This document shows, piece by piece, positions 8,282-17,286 of a stretch of 64,000 nt of DNA. A model generated the notes under the pieces. The model did not search any database. It was given only the letters and a program-made list of their open reading frames with translations, and was not told the origin of the DNA. Origin of the DNA: Deferrivibrio essentukiensis (GTDB lineage Bacteria; Chrysiogenota; Deferribacteres; Deferribacterales; Deferrivibrionaceae); NCBI RefSeq assembly GCF_020480685.1, contig NZ_JAJAFU010000007.1, forward strand, positions 20,117 to 84,116. The letters are read 5' to 3'. Within the stretch, counting starts at the first letter, position 1. Each line of letters opens with the position of its first letter. Both the position numbers and the translations under genes were made by a program.

Positions 8282-9310
8282 TTACAAGAAAGTAATAATA
8301 ATCTCATCATTTTCTGTTTCTATGGATATTTTATTGTCATAAGTTACAATTTTTTCGGACAATTTTTCCTGTGAAAATTTAGTCGTCACTTCAAATGTCG
8401 CTTGGCTCATAGAATATGACTTTAAAGTGTAATTGCTTATAAACCCTTTTTCTTTTAAGAAGTTTAGCAATTTATTTAAGTTGGAGATAGTTTTAAAATT
8501 GATAAATGTGGCATTATACGACTTTTCAGTAGCCTTATTTGCTTCCGATTTAATGATATTTGCCGTGATATACTTGAGAATATTTTCAGAGGCCTTTTTG
8601 AAAGCATCTAAAGCTGCATCTAATTCTGTTTTACCAAGAGAAGATGTTACTGTTTTGATTGTAGGTAAAGTTTCTTTTTTAGTATAAATTTTTACCGTAG
8701 TGGTGAGCCTGCAAAAATAATCTTTATCTATCGGAGAGCATTCTGGGGAAACGTTAAAAATAAAGAAATATTTTGCTTTGCTGTTTCCAAAATTGGAAAG
8801 TTTGTCTTCGAAGTTTGAATTATCCGGTGTGAGTATTTCAAAGTCTTCTTGATATTTGATAGAAAAGTTATATTGGGGTAATATTTGGTTAATTTGCTCT
8901 TTTATTTTTGTTTTTAAGTTGGAGTCTAAATCTTCATTTTCAAAAATGTAGATAACGGAATGCGTGATATTGTTAATAAGGTAGTTAGCGTCAGTAATTG
9001 CAACCTCATCAATAGTTGCATTTATTTCATAGTATACAGTAAAATTATCTACTTTTCTGCTAAGGACAGTGTATTTTTTTATAAACTTAAAAAATTCTTC
9101 ATTGATATCAGGTATATCCTCTTCGGAGTGATTTAAAACAAAGTAGTTGTATAAGGCATCAATTAATGCGGAGTTTTTGGCGGATATTTCAGCAGTTTTA
9201 AGGTCATCATTTACGATTACTGCTCTGCCGACCCCCTTCATATCATATGCGAATATAGTTGTTGAATAAAATATAATAAAAGCTATTAAAAAAAATATTT
9301 TATATCTCAT
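8282..9310 (-). CDS. secreted protein of unknown function with FlgT/LPP20-like N-terminal pattern
   Basis: A 342-residue protein starting at the ATG at 9310 (AAGG six bases upstream; a TTG two codons earlier is less likely). Residues 1-20 are a cleavable signal peptide (FFLIAFIIFYSTTIFA). The mature start (KGVGRAVIVNDDLKTAEISA) resembles the repeated pattern GxGxA followed by ARxxA in FlgT N-terminal and LPP20-type domains, including the helix AKNSALIDALYNYF. No transmembrane segment or catalytic motif is seen in the rest. It is the last gene of the accD-folC-lptD-epimerase operon and overlaps the epimerase stop by 11 bases. Its job is unknown; envelope or motility accessory is a guess. Confidence 0.6.
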   Translation of the reverse strand: MRYKIFFLIAFIIFYSTTIFAYDMKGVGRAVIVNDDLKTAEISAKNSALIDALYNYFVLNHSEEDIPDINEEFFKFIKKYTVLSRKVDNFTVYYEINATIDEVAITDANYLINNITHSVIYIFENEDLDSNLKTKIKEQINQILPQYNFSIKYQEDFEILTPDNSNFEDKLSNFGNSKAKYFFIFNVSPECSPIDKDYFCRLTTTVKIYTKKETLPTIKTVTSSLGKTELDAALDAFKKASENILKYITANIIKSEANKATEKSYNATFINFKTISNLNKLLNFLKEKGFISNYTLKSYSMSQATFEVTTKFSQEKLSEKIVTYDNKISIETENDEIIITFL

Positions 9311-10271
9311 CGGCAACCTTTTTTAAAGTAATTTCTAAATCCGTAAAATGTTTCCATCCCAAATTATTATAAATTTTATCAGGCATTACGCACAAGTTTA
9401 GCTTGTTTTTACCTTCATATATTACTTTTGAGCTATCAGTCTTTACAAATTCTGCGAATGTGTCAACTATTTTTTTGATACTAACATTATGGCCACAAGC
9501 ATTATATATCGTAAAGTTGGTTTTATCTTTAAACGTAGATTCAATTGCGATAAGTATATCTTCTATATGCCCTATGTTTATTGTTGTTTCAGGGTGAAAA
9601 TCTATTACGACTTTTTTGTTGTTTTTCAAATCTGAGAAGATATTTGGCAATATCGGATAAATACCGTTATGTCCGCCTACTAAAAAAGGGGTGCGTATTA
9701 TTGTTATCGGGATGCCAAATCTTTCATTCAGTGTTTTTAAGATTGCTTCAACGGAGAGTTTTATACTGCCGCTTATTGTATCCGGGTTTGGGTGACTGTT
9801 TTCGTCATAACATTTTTCCTCTTCAGTAAATCTAAATACGTCTAAAGCGCTAATATATATAAGTCTCTTACCGGTGTAGTTACCATCCCAATGTTTTAAG
9901 GCTTCAATTGCAATGTTTAAAACACCTGAAATATTATCCCTAATGTATGAGATTCCAAGATTTTTTTTGTCTGCAATAAAGCTGTTAAAAGCAAAATTGA
10001 AAATATAATCTACCCCTTTGTTTGTGTAATATGTGGAAAGGGAGCTTTTTCTCTCAGTAAGAATATTTGAAATTAATTCCGTGTTGGTAATATCACCTTT
10101 GATATAATCGAACTTATCGTAACTGTTAAACAACTCTTTATTATTAATGTATTTTTTATCAGCTTCGTTATCTATACCAAATACATTATACATTGGAAAA
10201 TTATCAAGTAAAAGTTTCGCAAATTTAGAGCCCAAATGCCCTAATACACCTGTTATTAGTATATTTTTCAC
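9300..10271 (-). CDS. NAD(P)-dependent sugar epimerase/dehydratase family protein (extended SDR)
   Basis: A 323-residue extended SDR. Rossmann motif ITGVLGHLGSKF at residues 6-17, NAD ribose-binding acidic residue in VFGIDNEAD, and the second nucleotide motif YIKGDITN. The usual catalytic YxxxK is not evident: the expected region after SALDVF reads HPNPDTISGSIKLSVEAILK, where Ser-Gly-Ser-Ile-Lys stands in place of Tyr-x-x-x-Lys. This suggests an altered or non-canonical activity. Translation starts at a GTG that overlaps the lptD stop (GTGA), with GGAGA just upstream. Substrate unknown; its position after lptD hints at an envelope sugar role. Confidence 0.72.
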   Translation of the reverse strand: MKNILITGVLGHLGSKFAKLLLDNFPMYNVFGIDNEADKKYINNKELFNSYDKFDYIKGDITNTELISNILTERKSSLSTYYTNKGVDYIFNFAFNSFIADKKNLGISYIRDNISGVLNIAIEALKHWDGNYTGKRLIYISALDVFRFTEEEKCYDENSHPNPDTISGSIKLSVEAILKTLNERFGIPITIIRTPFLVGGHNGIYPILPNIFSDLKNNKKVVIDFHPETTINIGHIEDILIAIESTFKDKTNFTIYNACGHNVSIKKIVDTFAEFVKTDSSKVIYEGKNKLNLCVMPDKIYNNLGWKHFTDLEITLKKVADEI

Positions 10272-12394
10272 TTCTTCTCCAAAATCTTTCTTTCCGCCCC
10301 TCCGAGCCCTTTAAATTCAAATATTAGATATACTGTCCTTTCTGTTTTTGTATTTATTGAGCTTTCTTCAATTATATCATAATAATTTTCTTTCAACAAA
10401 AGTCCAAAGCTCCAACAATCAGATTTATAAACACCTTTTAGCCCAAGCTCCTGCCTTTTTAGGTTTGAAAGTTTGATATTTTCTTCATCCGAAGCAAATT
10501 TTTCATAAACATTTAAATCGAATTTATTGGCACTATAAGTTACGTTATATTTGAGTGTGGTATTGTAGTCAGTAATGGTATCATCGAAAACATATTCCGT
10601 ATAAAAGTAAAATTTACTTAATTTTAGTCTGTAACTATTTTTAAAATATGTGGATTGTTTTTCATAATAATCATAGCTATTCTCAAAATTGATACTGAAC
10701 AAATCTTTATAATTGAAACTTGACTTTACATACAACGGTTCAAATTTTTCATCAGACTTTGATAGATTGTATTTTTGATTGATTTCAAGCTTCATGTCCC
10801 AAATATTGCCTTTAAAATAGTTGGTCATGGTGTATCCGTAATAATTTTCAGCACTAATCACATCATTTTCAATCAAGTTTGGCAAGCCTGACTGCTCTAA
10901 ATATGGGGTTACCTTGTACTCAAAAGTATTAAAAATAGAATGTTTGAAACTTTGATAATTCTTATAAAGTTCGTTAAAAGACAGCTTAGCCCCGTATGAA
11001 TAGATTGTCCTATTGATACTGTCACCGTTATATTTTACTTTCAAAAAGCTTTTTTCAAAGTCATTATCCTGCAATGTATTTATATTATTCAGGTTGCTCC
11101 AATAAGTGGCAGTTTGTGTGAAATGAGGGGTAAGGGTGGCGATTTTTATGTCAAATGGTTTATACAGTTTTATTTTTGCAAAGTATCTGTCATATTCGAT
11201 TTTGCTGGAATTCTCGCTTCCGTCAACATTGTAAATATAGTTTGTATAGAGAATTTTATTAAAATCTGCAAAATAGTCTGCTTTGATTTCAGATAATCTC
11301 AGCCCATATTTTTCAACAATAATATTCGGCTTTCGGATTATATGATTTTTAGTAAACCCATCATCGTTTTTATAATAGTGCATGTTATCAAGGTATCTTA
11401 AAGATATGTTAGAATATTTAAGATTGTAGTTTAGTCTTATCTCATTTACCGAGTAGTTTTCATCATTTTCCAATTCGAATTTGTCGCTCTTTATAGCAAA
11501 CTCGTCAAAATCTTCTTTATATTTAAAATCGCTTACATAATCTGTGTTGAATTTCAATTCCAAATTTTTTGCCAAATAAATATTTGATTTGTTAACAAAT
11601 CTCCACCTTGTGGTTTTGTTTGATTTTGAGTTTTGATCATCCAGAAATTCGCCATACATGTAAATTGATTCGCTGGAAGATTTTTCATATCTGAACTCAG
11701 TGTTAAGCATTGGACCTTTTAAGCTAAAGAGGTTTACTCCGAAGGTAAAGTCTTTATTAAGACCCAAATCCAGAAAATATTTTGGTGTTACAAAAAAACC
11801 GGCATCTGTTTTAAATCCGATATCAGGAATTAAAAAGCCGCTTTCCCGTTTTTTCTTTATTGGCCAAACAAAATAAGGGGTGTAAAGTACCGGTATATCA
11901 TTTATATTGAATGTAGTATGTTTTGATTTAAAATATTCGCCGTAATCAATTTCAGCTGTTCTTGAGTAAAAATACCAGTCAGGATTTTCTTGATTGCAAG
12001 AGGTTATTACTGCATTTTGAAGTAGAAAACTATTTTCCCCTGTTTTCTCAATTTTTTTCGCATTGAAGTAGGTATGCGGAGCGTAAAACCCCTTACCGTT
12101 GTTTATTAAACCTTTTTTAGTGGTTAGATTAATTTTTAGGTAACTTGCTGTCAAATAGTTGTAATCATCTTGAAATACTACATTTCCGCTTGCTTCTGCA
12201 ACATTTGTATCCTTGTGGTAGGTGAGATTATCGGATGTAAGTATAATATTTTTATATGTGACCAGCACGCTTCCTACTGCAAATACAGTATTGTTATCAA
12301 TGGATGTTACTTTATCTGCTTCTAAGTTTACTTTATCCTCTGCAAAGGAGATTGAAACAGCTAGTAAAACAATTATTAATATATATTTAGACAA
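10268..12394 (-). CDS. lptD: LPS-assembly protein LptD (OstA)
   Basis: A 708-residue outer-membrane protein. A signal peptide (residues 1-18, IIVLLAVSISFAED) is followed by an OstA/LptA-like beta-jellyroll domain (about 20-130, LEADKVTSIDNNTVFAVGSV and later VAEASGNVVFQDD), then a long beta barrel with many aromatic-ended strands. Conserved LptD blocks include ITSCNQENPDWYFYSR and YTPYFVWPIKKKRESGFLIPDIG. Only one cysteine is visible in this part, so the disulfide pattern of E. coli LptD is not conserved. The best start is TTG at 12394 with AAGGGA upstream, overlapping the folC stop by eight bases. It places lipopolysaccharide in the outer leaflet, showing a diderm with LPS. Confidence 0.92.
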   Translation of the reverse strand: MSKYILIIVLLAVSISFAEDKVNLEADKVTSIDNNTVFAVGSVLVTYKNIILTSDNLTYHKDTNVAEASGNVVFQDDYNYLTASYLKINLTTKKGLINNGKGFYAPHTYFNAKKIEKTGENSFLLQNAVITSCNQENPDWYFYSRTAEIDYGEYFKSKHTTFNINDIPVLYTPYFVWPIKKKRESGFLIPDIGFKTDAGFFVTPKYFLDLGLNKDFTFGVNLFSLKGPMLNTEFRYEKSSSESIYMYGEFLDDQNSKSNKTTRWRFVNKSNIYLAKNLELKFNTDYVSDFKYKEDFDEFAIKSDKFELENDENYSVNEIRLNYNLKYSNISLRYLDNMHYYKNDDGFTKNHIIRKPNIIVEKYGLRLSEIKADYFADFNKILYTNYIYNVDGSENSSKIEYDRYFAKIKLYKPFDIKIATLTPHFTQTATYWSNLNNINTLQDNDFEKSFLKVKYNGDSINRTIYSYGAKLSFNELYKNYQSFKHSIFNTFEYKVTPYLEQSGLPNLIENDVISAENYYGYTMTNYFKGNIWDMKLEINQKYNLSKSDEKFEPLYVKSSFNYKDLFSINFENSYDYYEKQSTYFKNSYRLKLSKFYFYTEYVFDDTITDYNTTLKYNVTYSANKFDLNVYEKFASDEENIKLSNLKRQELGLKGVYKSDCWSFGLLLKENYYDIIEESSINTKTERTVYLIFEFKGLGGAERKILEKK

Positions 12395-13523
12395 ATTTAT
12401 CCCTTATTACCTTTTTTAAATGCCCACAAAGGTAAAGTGAGCCGCAAATCAGTATATCACTTTTTCCGTTTAACTCAAGTGCTTTATAAACTGCCAGGGT
12501 TGGGTCACTTATTTTGTAGATACCAGGTATATTTATCTCTTTTACCTTTATGCTTCTTTCATTATTCGGAATTTCGGTAATGATTACTTTTTTGATTTTT
12601 TTTCTTATTATTTCAATTGTCTTAATTATATCTCTATCAAGTGTGCCTGATATTATTGCTGTATCAATATTATCGATGTTATTAATGAGATTTATTATCC
12701 CGCTTGGATTATGTGCTCCGTCAAAGAGGAAGTTTTTTATTTTTTCTAACCTGCAGGGTGGAAGTTTTAGTAAATCTGCAGGAGGTATATCTATTTGAAA
12801 TTCATTTTTTAGTATTAACCTTGCAAGCTCGTAATTGTGATTAAAAGGTGGAGGGAAGCTTTTTAAATATTTATTACACTGGGAAAAGAATATGCTTTTG
12901 CCTATTAATTTATTCTTTATATAATTTACTATAAAATTTTCATTCTTCCCAATGTAAACTTTTTGGTTACTTTTAATAATGTTTAATTTTTCATCAATAA
13001 TTTGATATATCGATTTGCCTAAAAAATTTATGTGATCTTGTGATATTGTTGTTATAACGGGAATTTTATCAACCAAAACGTTAGTTGCGTCATAAGTACC
13101 ACCCAGGCCGGTTTCGATGATACTTATGTCGGGACTTAAATCTTGAAATATATAAAATGCTATAAGTGTAATAGCTTCAAAATATGAAAGCTTAAACTTT
13201 TCAATGGCCTGTTTCGTCGCATCAAAAGCGTCATTAAATGTATTAATTTCTACTTGAGAATTATTTATAACAATTCTTTCGGTAATACTTTCCAAATGAG
13301 GAGAGGTATAAAGAACACAGTTAAAATTAGCTTTTATGAAAGATTGATGCAGGAAATATGCTGTAGAGCCTTTTCCGTTTGTCCCTGCAATGTGTATGAT
13401 TTTACCGAGTCTTTTTTCGTCAAAGTCTATAAAATCAAGTGCAGAGGAGATTCTATCAAGGGTAAGCTCAATACTTTTGAACTCACCCTTTTTTGCAAAA
13501 TAGCTTTCAAATTTGTTTTGCAT
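12387..13523 (-). CDS. folC: folylpolyglutamate synthase/dihydrofolate synthase
   Basis: A 378-residue Mur-ligase-like enzyme that adds glutamate to dihydropteroate or folates with ATP. Visible motifs: P-loop HIAGTNGKGSTAYF (about residue 45), ETGLGGTYDATN (metal/substrate loop), TISQDHINFLG, and FLFDGAHNPSGI (start of the C-terminal domain). It is shorter than the usual 420-430 residues, with the trimmed part in the linker and C-terminal domain. ATG at 13523 directly follows the accD stop, so translation is probably coupled. The accD-folC pairing is common in bacteria. Confidence 0.92.
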   Translation of the reverse strand: MQNKFESYFAKKGEFKSIELTLDRISSALDFIDFDEKRLGKIIHIAGTNGKGSTAYFLHQSFIKANFNCVLYTSPHLESITERIVINNSQVEINTFNDAFDATKQAIEKFKLSYFEAITLIAFYIFQDLSPDISIIETGLGGTYDATNVLVDKIPVITTISQDHINFLGKSIYQIIDEKLNIIKSNQKVYIGKNENFIVNYIKNKLIGKSIFFSQCNKYLKSFPPPFNHNYELARLILKNEFQIDIPPADLLKLPPCRLEKIKNFLFDGAHNPSGIINLINNIDNIDTAIISGTLDRDIIKTIEIIRKKIKKVIITEIPNNERSIKVKEINIPGIYKISDPTLAVYKALELNGKSDILICGSLYLCGHLKKVIRDKFV

Positions 13524-14372
13524 TTAGCCAAAAAAATCTAAAAGATTACTTATGAAAGGCTTCCACTCTCTTCTATGAAGTACGGTATCTACCATCCCAT
13601 GTTCCAGCAAAAATTCAGCTCTTTGGAAACCTTCGGGAAGTTTCTGTCTGATAGTTTGTTCAATAACTCTTGGACCGGCAAAACCTATAAGTGCACCTGG
13701 TTCGGCGATGATTACATCCCCTAACATTGCAAAGCTCGCTGTAACACCGCCTGTTGTAGGGTCAGTCAGAATTGATATGTGGGCAAGATTTGCAATCGCC
13801 AATTTCTTCAAAGCAGCAGAAGTCTTGGCCATTTGCATCAAGGAAAGAATACTCTCCTGCATTCTTGCGCCACCTGAACAACTTATGGTTACTACATGAT
13901 TTTTGTTGACAATAGCTGACTCTACGAGTCTGGTAATTTTTTCTCCTACTACACTACCCATGCTACCGCCTAAAAAGGAGAATTCAAATGCTCCAATATG
14001 AATATTTTTTCCGTTTACTGCACCTATGCCTGATATAAAAGCATCTTTGTATCCTGTTTTCTTCATCGTATCTTTTATTCTGTCTGAATATTTCTTTGTA
14101 TCTTTGAACTTTAGTGGGTCAAGGGATGTTATATCTTTATCAAGTTCGATAAAACTCCCTTTATCAATTATAAAATTTATCTTTTCCATTCCACTTGCTT
14201 TAAAGTGAAAACCGCAATTAGGACAAGTTTGAAAGTTTTTTTCAATGTCTGCTTTATAACTTATTTCACCACAAGAACTGCATTTTGCCCAAAGATTATC
14301 TTTAGTTTCAGTTTTTCTTTTTATCACTGAAACCTTCTTCACCTGCTCTTTTATAAAATCTCTAAGTCCCAT
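13524..14372 (-). CDS. accD: acetyl-CoA carboxylase carboxyltransferase subunit beta
   Basis: A 282-residue subunit of the enzyme making malonyl-CoA for fatty-acid synthesis. The N-terminal zinc ribbon has CSSCGE and, 15 residues later, CPNCGFH. The crotonase-fold domain includes SCSGGARMQES (oxyanion hole glycines), TDPTTGGVTASFAMLGD and EPGALIGFAGPRVIEQT, all strongly conserved. Length is normal. ATG at 14372 has GGAGG upstream with an 11-base gap. It heads an operon continuing through folC, lptD, an epimerase and a secreted protein. Confidence 0.96.
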   Translation of the reverse strand: MGLRDFIKEQVKKVSVIKRKTETKDNLWAKCSSCGEISYKADIEKNFQTCPNCGFHFKASGMEKINFIIDKGSFIELDKDITSLDPLKFKDTKKYSDRIKDTMKKTGYKDAFISGIGAVNGKNIHIGAFEFSFLGGSMGSVVGEKITRLVESAIVNKNHVVTISCSGGARMQESILSLMQMAKTSAALKKLAIANLAHISILTDPTTGGVTASFAMLGDVIIAEPGALIGFAGPRVIEQTIRQKLPEGFQRAEFLLEHGMVDTVLHRREWKPFISNLLDFFG

Positions 14373-14467
14373 ATCTCACATCTCCTCCGGACGCTTTTGT
14401 AAAAAAACATTATGAACTGATTTTTTTTTACTTGCAAGAAAAAGCTTTGAGAAGCTATTCATGTTTT

Positions 14468-14476
14468 ATTATACCA
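14468..14476 (-). promoter_or_regulatory. extended -10 promoter for the accD operon
   Basis: The minus strand reads TGGTATAAT, a perfect extended -10 box. The accD start is about 95 bases downstream. No good -35 lies at 17 bases, which extended -10 promoters do not require. Confidence 0.55.
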
Positions 14477-14537
14477 TATAAAAAATAGGATAAAAGAAGG
14501 TTTGTCAATTAAAGTATACTTTTTTGGTATATTTTAG

Positions 14538-14565
14538 TTGATTTTTAAAAAATTATTGCTATTAT
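14538..14565 (+). promoter_or_regulatory. promoter of the DUF134 gene, nearly on top of its start codon
   Basis: TTGATT (14538-14543) and TATTAT (14560-14565) are 16 bases apart. The expected start of transcription is at about 14572, the A of the start codon, so the mRNA may be leaderless. Confidence 0.45.
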
Positions 14566-14571
14566 GGTGTT

Positions 14572-14850
14572 ATGGGAAGGCCGAAAAAGCACAGACACAT
14601 AAATTGCAGCATTGAAGGACATTATTTCAAGCCCCAAGGGATACCTCTTAGTGAGCTTAAAGAGGTAGAGCTTGCTGCTGATGAGATTGAAGCCATCAGG
14701 TTGAAGTATGTAGAGGGCTTAGAGCAGATAGCAGGTGCCGAAAGAATGGGTATTTCTCAAAGTACTTTCCAGCGTATATTAAACTCAGCCCTTACAAAAG
14801 TGTCTACTGCCTTAGTTGAAGGCTCCGCTATTAAATTGAATACAAAATAA
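14572..14850 (+). CDS. DUF134/UPF0251 family helix-turn-helix protein
   Basis: A 92-residue protein with the family start MGRPKKHR, a central LxxVELAxDExEAIRLxxxEGLEQxxxAxxMGISQSTFxR pattern (residues 26-66), i.e. a sigma-70 region 4-like helix-turn-helix. Members are thought to bind DNA but their targets are little known. There is no good ribosome site before the ATG, and a promoter lies so close that a leaderless mRNA is likely. The next gene, of unknown function, follows after 16 bases and may be its partner or target. Confidence 0.85.
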   Translation: MGRPKKHRHINCSIEGHYFKPQGIPLSELKEVELAADEIEAIRLKYVEGLEQIAGAERMGISQSTFQRILNSALTKVSTALVEGSAIKLNTK

Positions 14851-14866
14851 TCATAATATTTTTCTT

Positions 14867-15199
14867 ATGAAAGTATTTAGTCTTTTTGAATATATTATTG
14901 TTGAAAAAGATGAGTCTTTTACTTGGCTTTTGCCTGCTGAAAATTTATGGTTTCAAGGGGAAGCTTTTTTACTTGAAAAAGCAGACTGCTTGTTACTATC
15001 CCCTTATGAAGATATAGTCGCTTTGGAGGATAGCTACAGCCCAAAGCAAAAGTGGGACAAAACAAAATATTATTGTTTTTTGTCAGATTCTGGAAGTTTG
15101 AGTTATTATTATACTTCTAATAATATTAAATTGCAGCCTGATGAAGAAAAACTGGTCAGTAACCTTATAGGTTGTACTTCCCACTATCAAAAAAAATAA
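14867..15199 (+). CDS. unknown 110-residue protein downstream of DUF134
   Basis: I do not recognise this protein. It is acidic and aromatic-rich (FTWLLPAENLWFQGEAF, SYYYTSNNI), has no signal peptide or membrane helix, and carries isolated cysteines (Cys at ADCLLL, YYCFL, IGCTS) not arranged in a standard metal motif. A short gap from the DUF134 gene suggests co-transcription. Codon and base use look like its neighbours. A small cofactor- or protein-binding domain is possible but not shown. Confidence 0.55.
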   Translation: MKVFSLFEYIIVEKDESFTWLLPAENLWFQGEAFLLEKADCLLLSPYEDIVALEDSYSPKQKWDKTKYYCFLSDSGSLSYYYTSNNIKLQPDEEKLVSNLIGCTSHYQKK

Positions 15200-15253
15200 T
15201 AAGCATTTTAATAAAACTTTTTATAAATTGTAGTCACGCAAGTTGTTTAATAG

Positions 15254-15281
15254 TTGAGTTTTTTAGTAAAATGGTTATATT
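15254..15281 (+). promoter_or_regulatory. promoter of the hemE operon
   Basis: TTGAGT (15254-15259) and TATATT (15276-15281) are separated by 16 bases; the hemE ATG at 15319 follows with TAGGAG about nine bases before it. Confidence 0.5.
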
Positions 15282-15318
15282 CTGTAAATCAACACTATAT
15301 TAAATAGGAGATATATAT

Positions 15319-16332
15319 ATGGGATTTAATACTTTGATTTTAGATGTGTTAGAAGGGAAAAAGGTTAGCAAAAAACCTGTTTGGCTTATGAGGCAAGCCG
15401 GAAGATATATGCCTGAATATATGGCTGTCAGAAAGAAAGTAAGTTTTTTGGAGTTGTGTAAAACTCCTGAGCTTGCATGTGAAGTTACGTTGCAGCCTAT
15501 TGATATTTTGGGGGTTGATTCAGCGATATTGTTTTCTGATATCTTGATTCCAATAGAGCCTATGGGTGTAAATTTGGATTTTAATCCTGCACCATACATA
15601 AGTAATCCTATTGAAAAATTAAGTGATGTAAAAAAGCTTAGAGTTATAGAGCCTGAAAATGATGTTCCATTTGTTATAGATACAGTAAAGCTTCTTGTGA
15701 AAGAGTTGAATGTGCCTTTGATCGGTTTTTCAGGGGCCCCATTTACGCTGGCATGTTATATGGTTGAGGGTGGAGGTTCTAAGAATTTTGTAAAAATCAA
15801 GACATTAATGCATACTGAAAGGGAAGCATATAATCTTTTAATGGATAAAATTACGGAATCAACTGTTGAATATTTACAGGCACAGATTGATAACGGGTGT
15901 AAAATTGTTCAAGTTTTTGATACCTGGGCAGGAATAGTTTCACCTAAAGATTACAGTGAATTGGTATTTCCTTATGTTAAAAAGATTGTTGATTCATTAA
16001 AGGGTGCTCATGTCATATATTTTGCAAAGGATTCTGCAACATTTTACAGTAAAATTAAAGAGCTGGGCTGTGCCGGAATTGGTGTGGACTGGAAGATTGA
16101 GCTTGATGAGGCTGCAAAACTGTTAGACAATAAGTTTGTTCTTCAGGGCAATCTTGATCCGGTATTGCTTTTTACGGATAAAGCAACTTTAAAAGAAAAT
16201 ATTGATTTAATATTTGATAAGACAAAAAATGTAAAAGGGCATATTTTTAACTTGGGGCATGGTATTTTACCTGAAACTCCGGTAGAAAACGTCAAATTTT
16301 TAGTGGATTATGTTCATAGCAAGGAAATTTAA
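15319..16332 (+). CDS. hemE: uroporphyrinogen decarboxylase
   Basis: A 337-residue TIM-barrel enzyme that removes four carboxyl groups from uroporphyrinogen III to give coproporphyrinogen III. Signature 1 PVWLMRQAGRYMPEY (about residues 21-35) and signature 2 GFSGAPFTLACYMVEGGGSK (about 137-156) are intact; ILFSDILIPIEPMG carries the catalytic Asp. The C-terminal FNLGHGILPETPVENV block is also typical. It heads a tight operon with hemH, a prenyltransferase and ubiX, linking heme and quinone synthesis. The hemH start overlaps its stop by one base. Confidence 0.97.
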   Translation: MGFNTLILDVLEGKKVSKKPVWLMRQAGRYMPEYMAVRKKVSFLELCKTPELACEVTLQPIDILGVDSAILFSDILIPIEPMGVNLDFNPAPYISNPIEKLSDVKKLRVIEPENDVPFVIDTVKLLVKELNVPLIGFSGAPFTLACYMVEGGGSKNFVKIKTLMHTEREAYNLLMDKITESTVEYLQAQIDNGCKIVQVFDTWAGIVSPKDYSELVFPYVKKIVDSLKGAHVIYFAKDSATFYSKIKELGCAGIGVDWKIELDEAAKLLDNKFVLQGNLDPVLLFTDKATLKENIDLIFDKTKNVKGHIFNLGHGILPETPVENVKFLVDYVHSKEI

Positions 16333-17285
16333 TGGCTGATGCTGTTTATGTTATGTATATGGGGGGGCCTGATAGTATAGAGGCTATCGAGCCCTTTTTG
16401 TATAATCTTTTTACCGACAGAGATATTATTGATTTTAAAATAGGTAGCTTTCTTCAATCCAAATTGGCGCGATTTATTGCTTCAAGAAGAAGTAAAAAGG
16501 TCGCTGTTGAATATGAGAAAATGGGGGGCGCATCCCCTCAACTTAAGATTGCCGAAAGCCTCTTTTTAAAAGTTTCTGAAATTTATAAATCTCAATATGG
16601 AAAAGAGTTAAAAGTTATTTTTGGTATGACCTATTATAAGCCTTATATAGAAGAAACTTACAAGGAGCTTGTTCTTGAGGAGTTTGAAAAAGTAACTGTT
16701 ATGACTCTGTATCCTCAATACTCCTACACTACGAGCGGTGTATGTTTTAAAAGGTTTTATGCTCAAACCTTTATAAACCCTCCAAAGTCAAATTTTAATA
16801 TTATCCCTTTTTGGCACATGAATATTGGTTACAATAATTGTATTATAAATGCTATTAATTCAGCCGCAAATAGATTAAATATTGCAACGAAAGAGTCAAT
16901 TTTATTTTTTTCGGCGCATTCTTTACCTGAGTACACATTAGAAAAGGGTGACCTGTATCTTAATCAGCTAAAGGAGCAGACAAAATATATAGAATCTATT
17001 GTCAAGCCATACAAATCAATACTTGCATTTCAAAGTAAGACAGGGCCTATGAAATGGTTGGGACCGGCGGCGGATGAAACATTGTATTCCCTTATGGATG
17101 AAAGAAGACCTGTAATTGTTGTGCCTATATCTTTTGTCTCTGACCATATAGAAACATTAATTGAGCTTGATGAACAGTATATTAAAAATGCGAGAGAGTT
17201 GGGAATGACTGTGGAAAGGGTTGAAAGTTTGAATGATAACGAAGATTTTGCCAAGGTTATGGCAGAAATAATCTTTGAGAGCTAA
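16332..17285 (+). CDS. hemH: ferrochelatase
   Basis: A 317-residue chelatase that inserts ferrous iron into a porphyrin. The N-terminal MYMGGPDS and MGGASPQLKIAESL match family blocks. The metal-binding His lies in FFSAHSLPEYTLEKGDLYL and the second site in VVPISFVSDHIETLIELDEQY. Length suits the short soluble bacterial form. Whether its substrate is protoporphyrin IX or coproporphyrin III cannot be told from this window, which has no hemG, hemY or hemQ. The start overlaps the hemE stop (TAATG). Confidence 0.93.
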   Translation: MADAVYVMYMGGPDSIEAIEPFLYNLFTDRDIIDFKIGSFLQSKLARFIASRRSKKVAVEYEKMGGASPQLKIAESLFLKVSEIYKSQYGKELKVIFGMTYYKPYIEETYKELVLEEFEKVTVMTLYPQYSYTTSGVCFKRFYAQTFINPPKSNFNIIPFWHMNIGYNNCIINAINSAANRLNIATKESILFFSAHSLPEYTLEKGDLYLNQLKEQTKYIESIVKPYKSILAFQSKTGPMKWLGPAADETLYSLMDERRPVIVVPISFVSDHIETLIELDEQYIKNARELGMTVERVESLNDNEDFAKVMAEIIFES

Positions 17286-17286
17286 A

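Noticed and set aside
12387..13523. FolC as a truncated pseudogene
   Set aside because: It is about 40-50 residues short of the usual length, but all catalytic motifs are present and the frame is intact.
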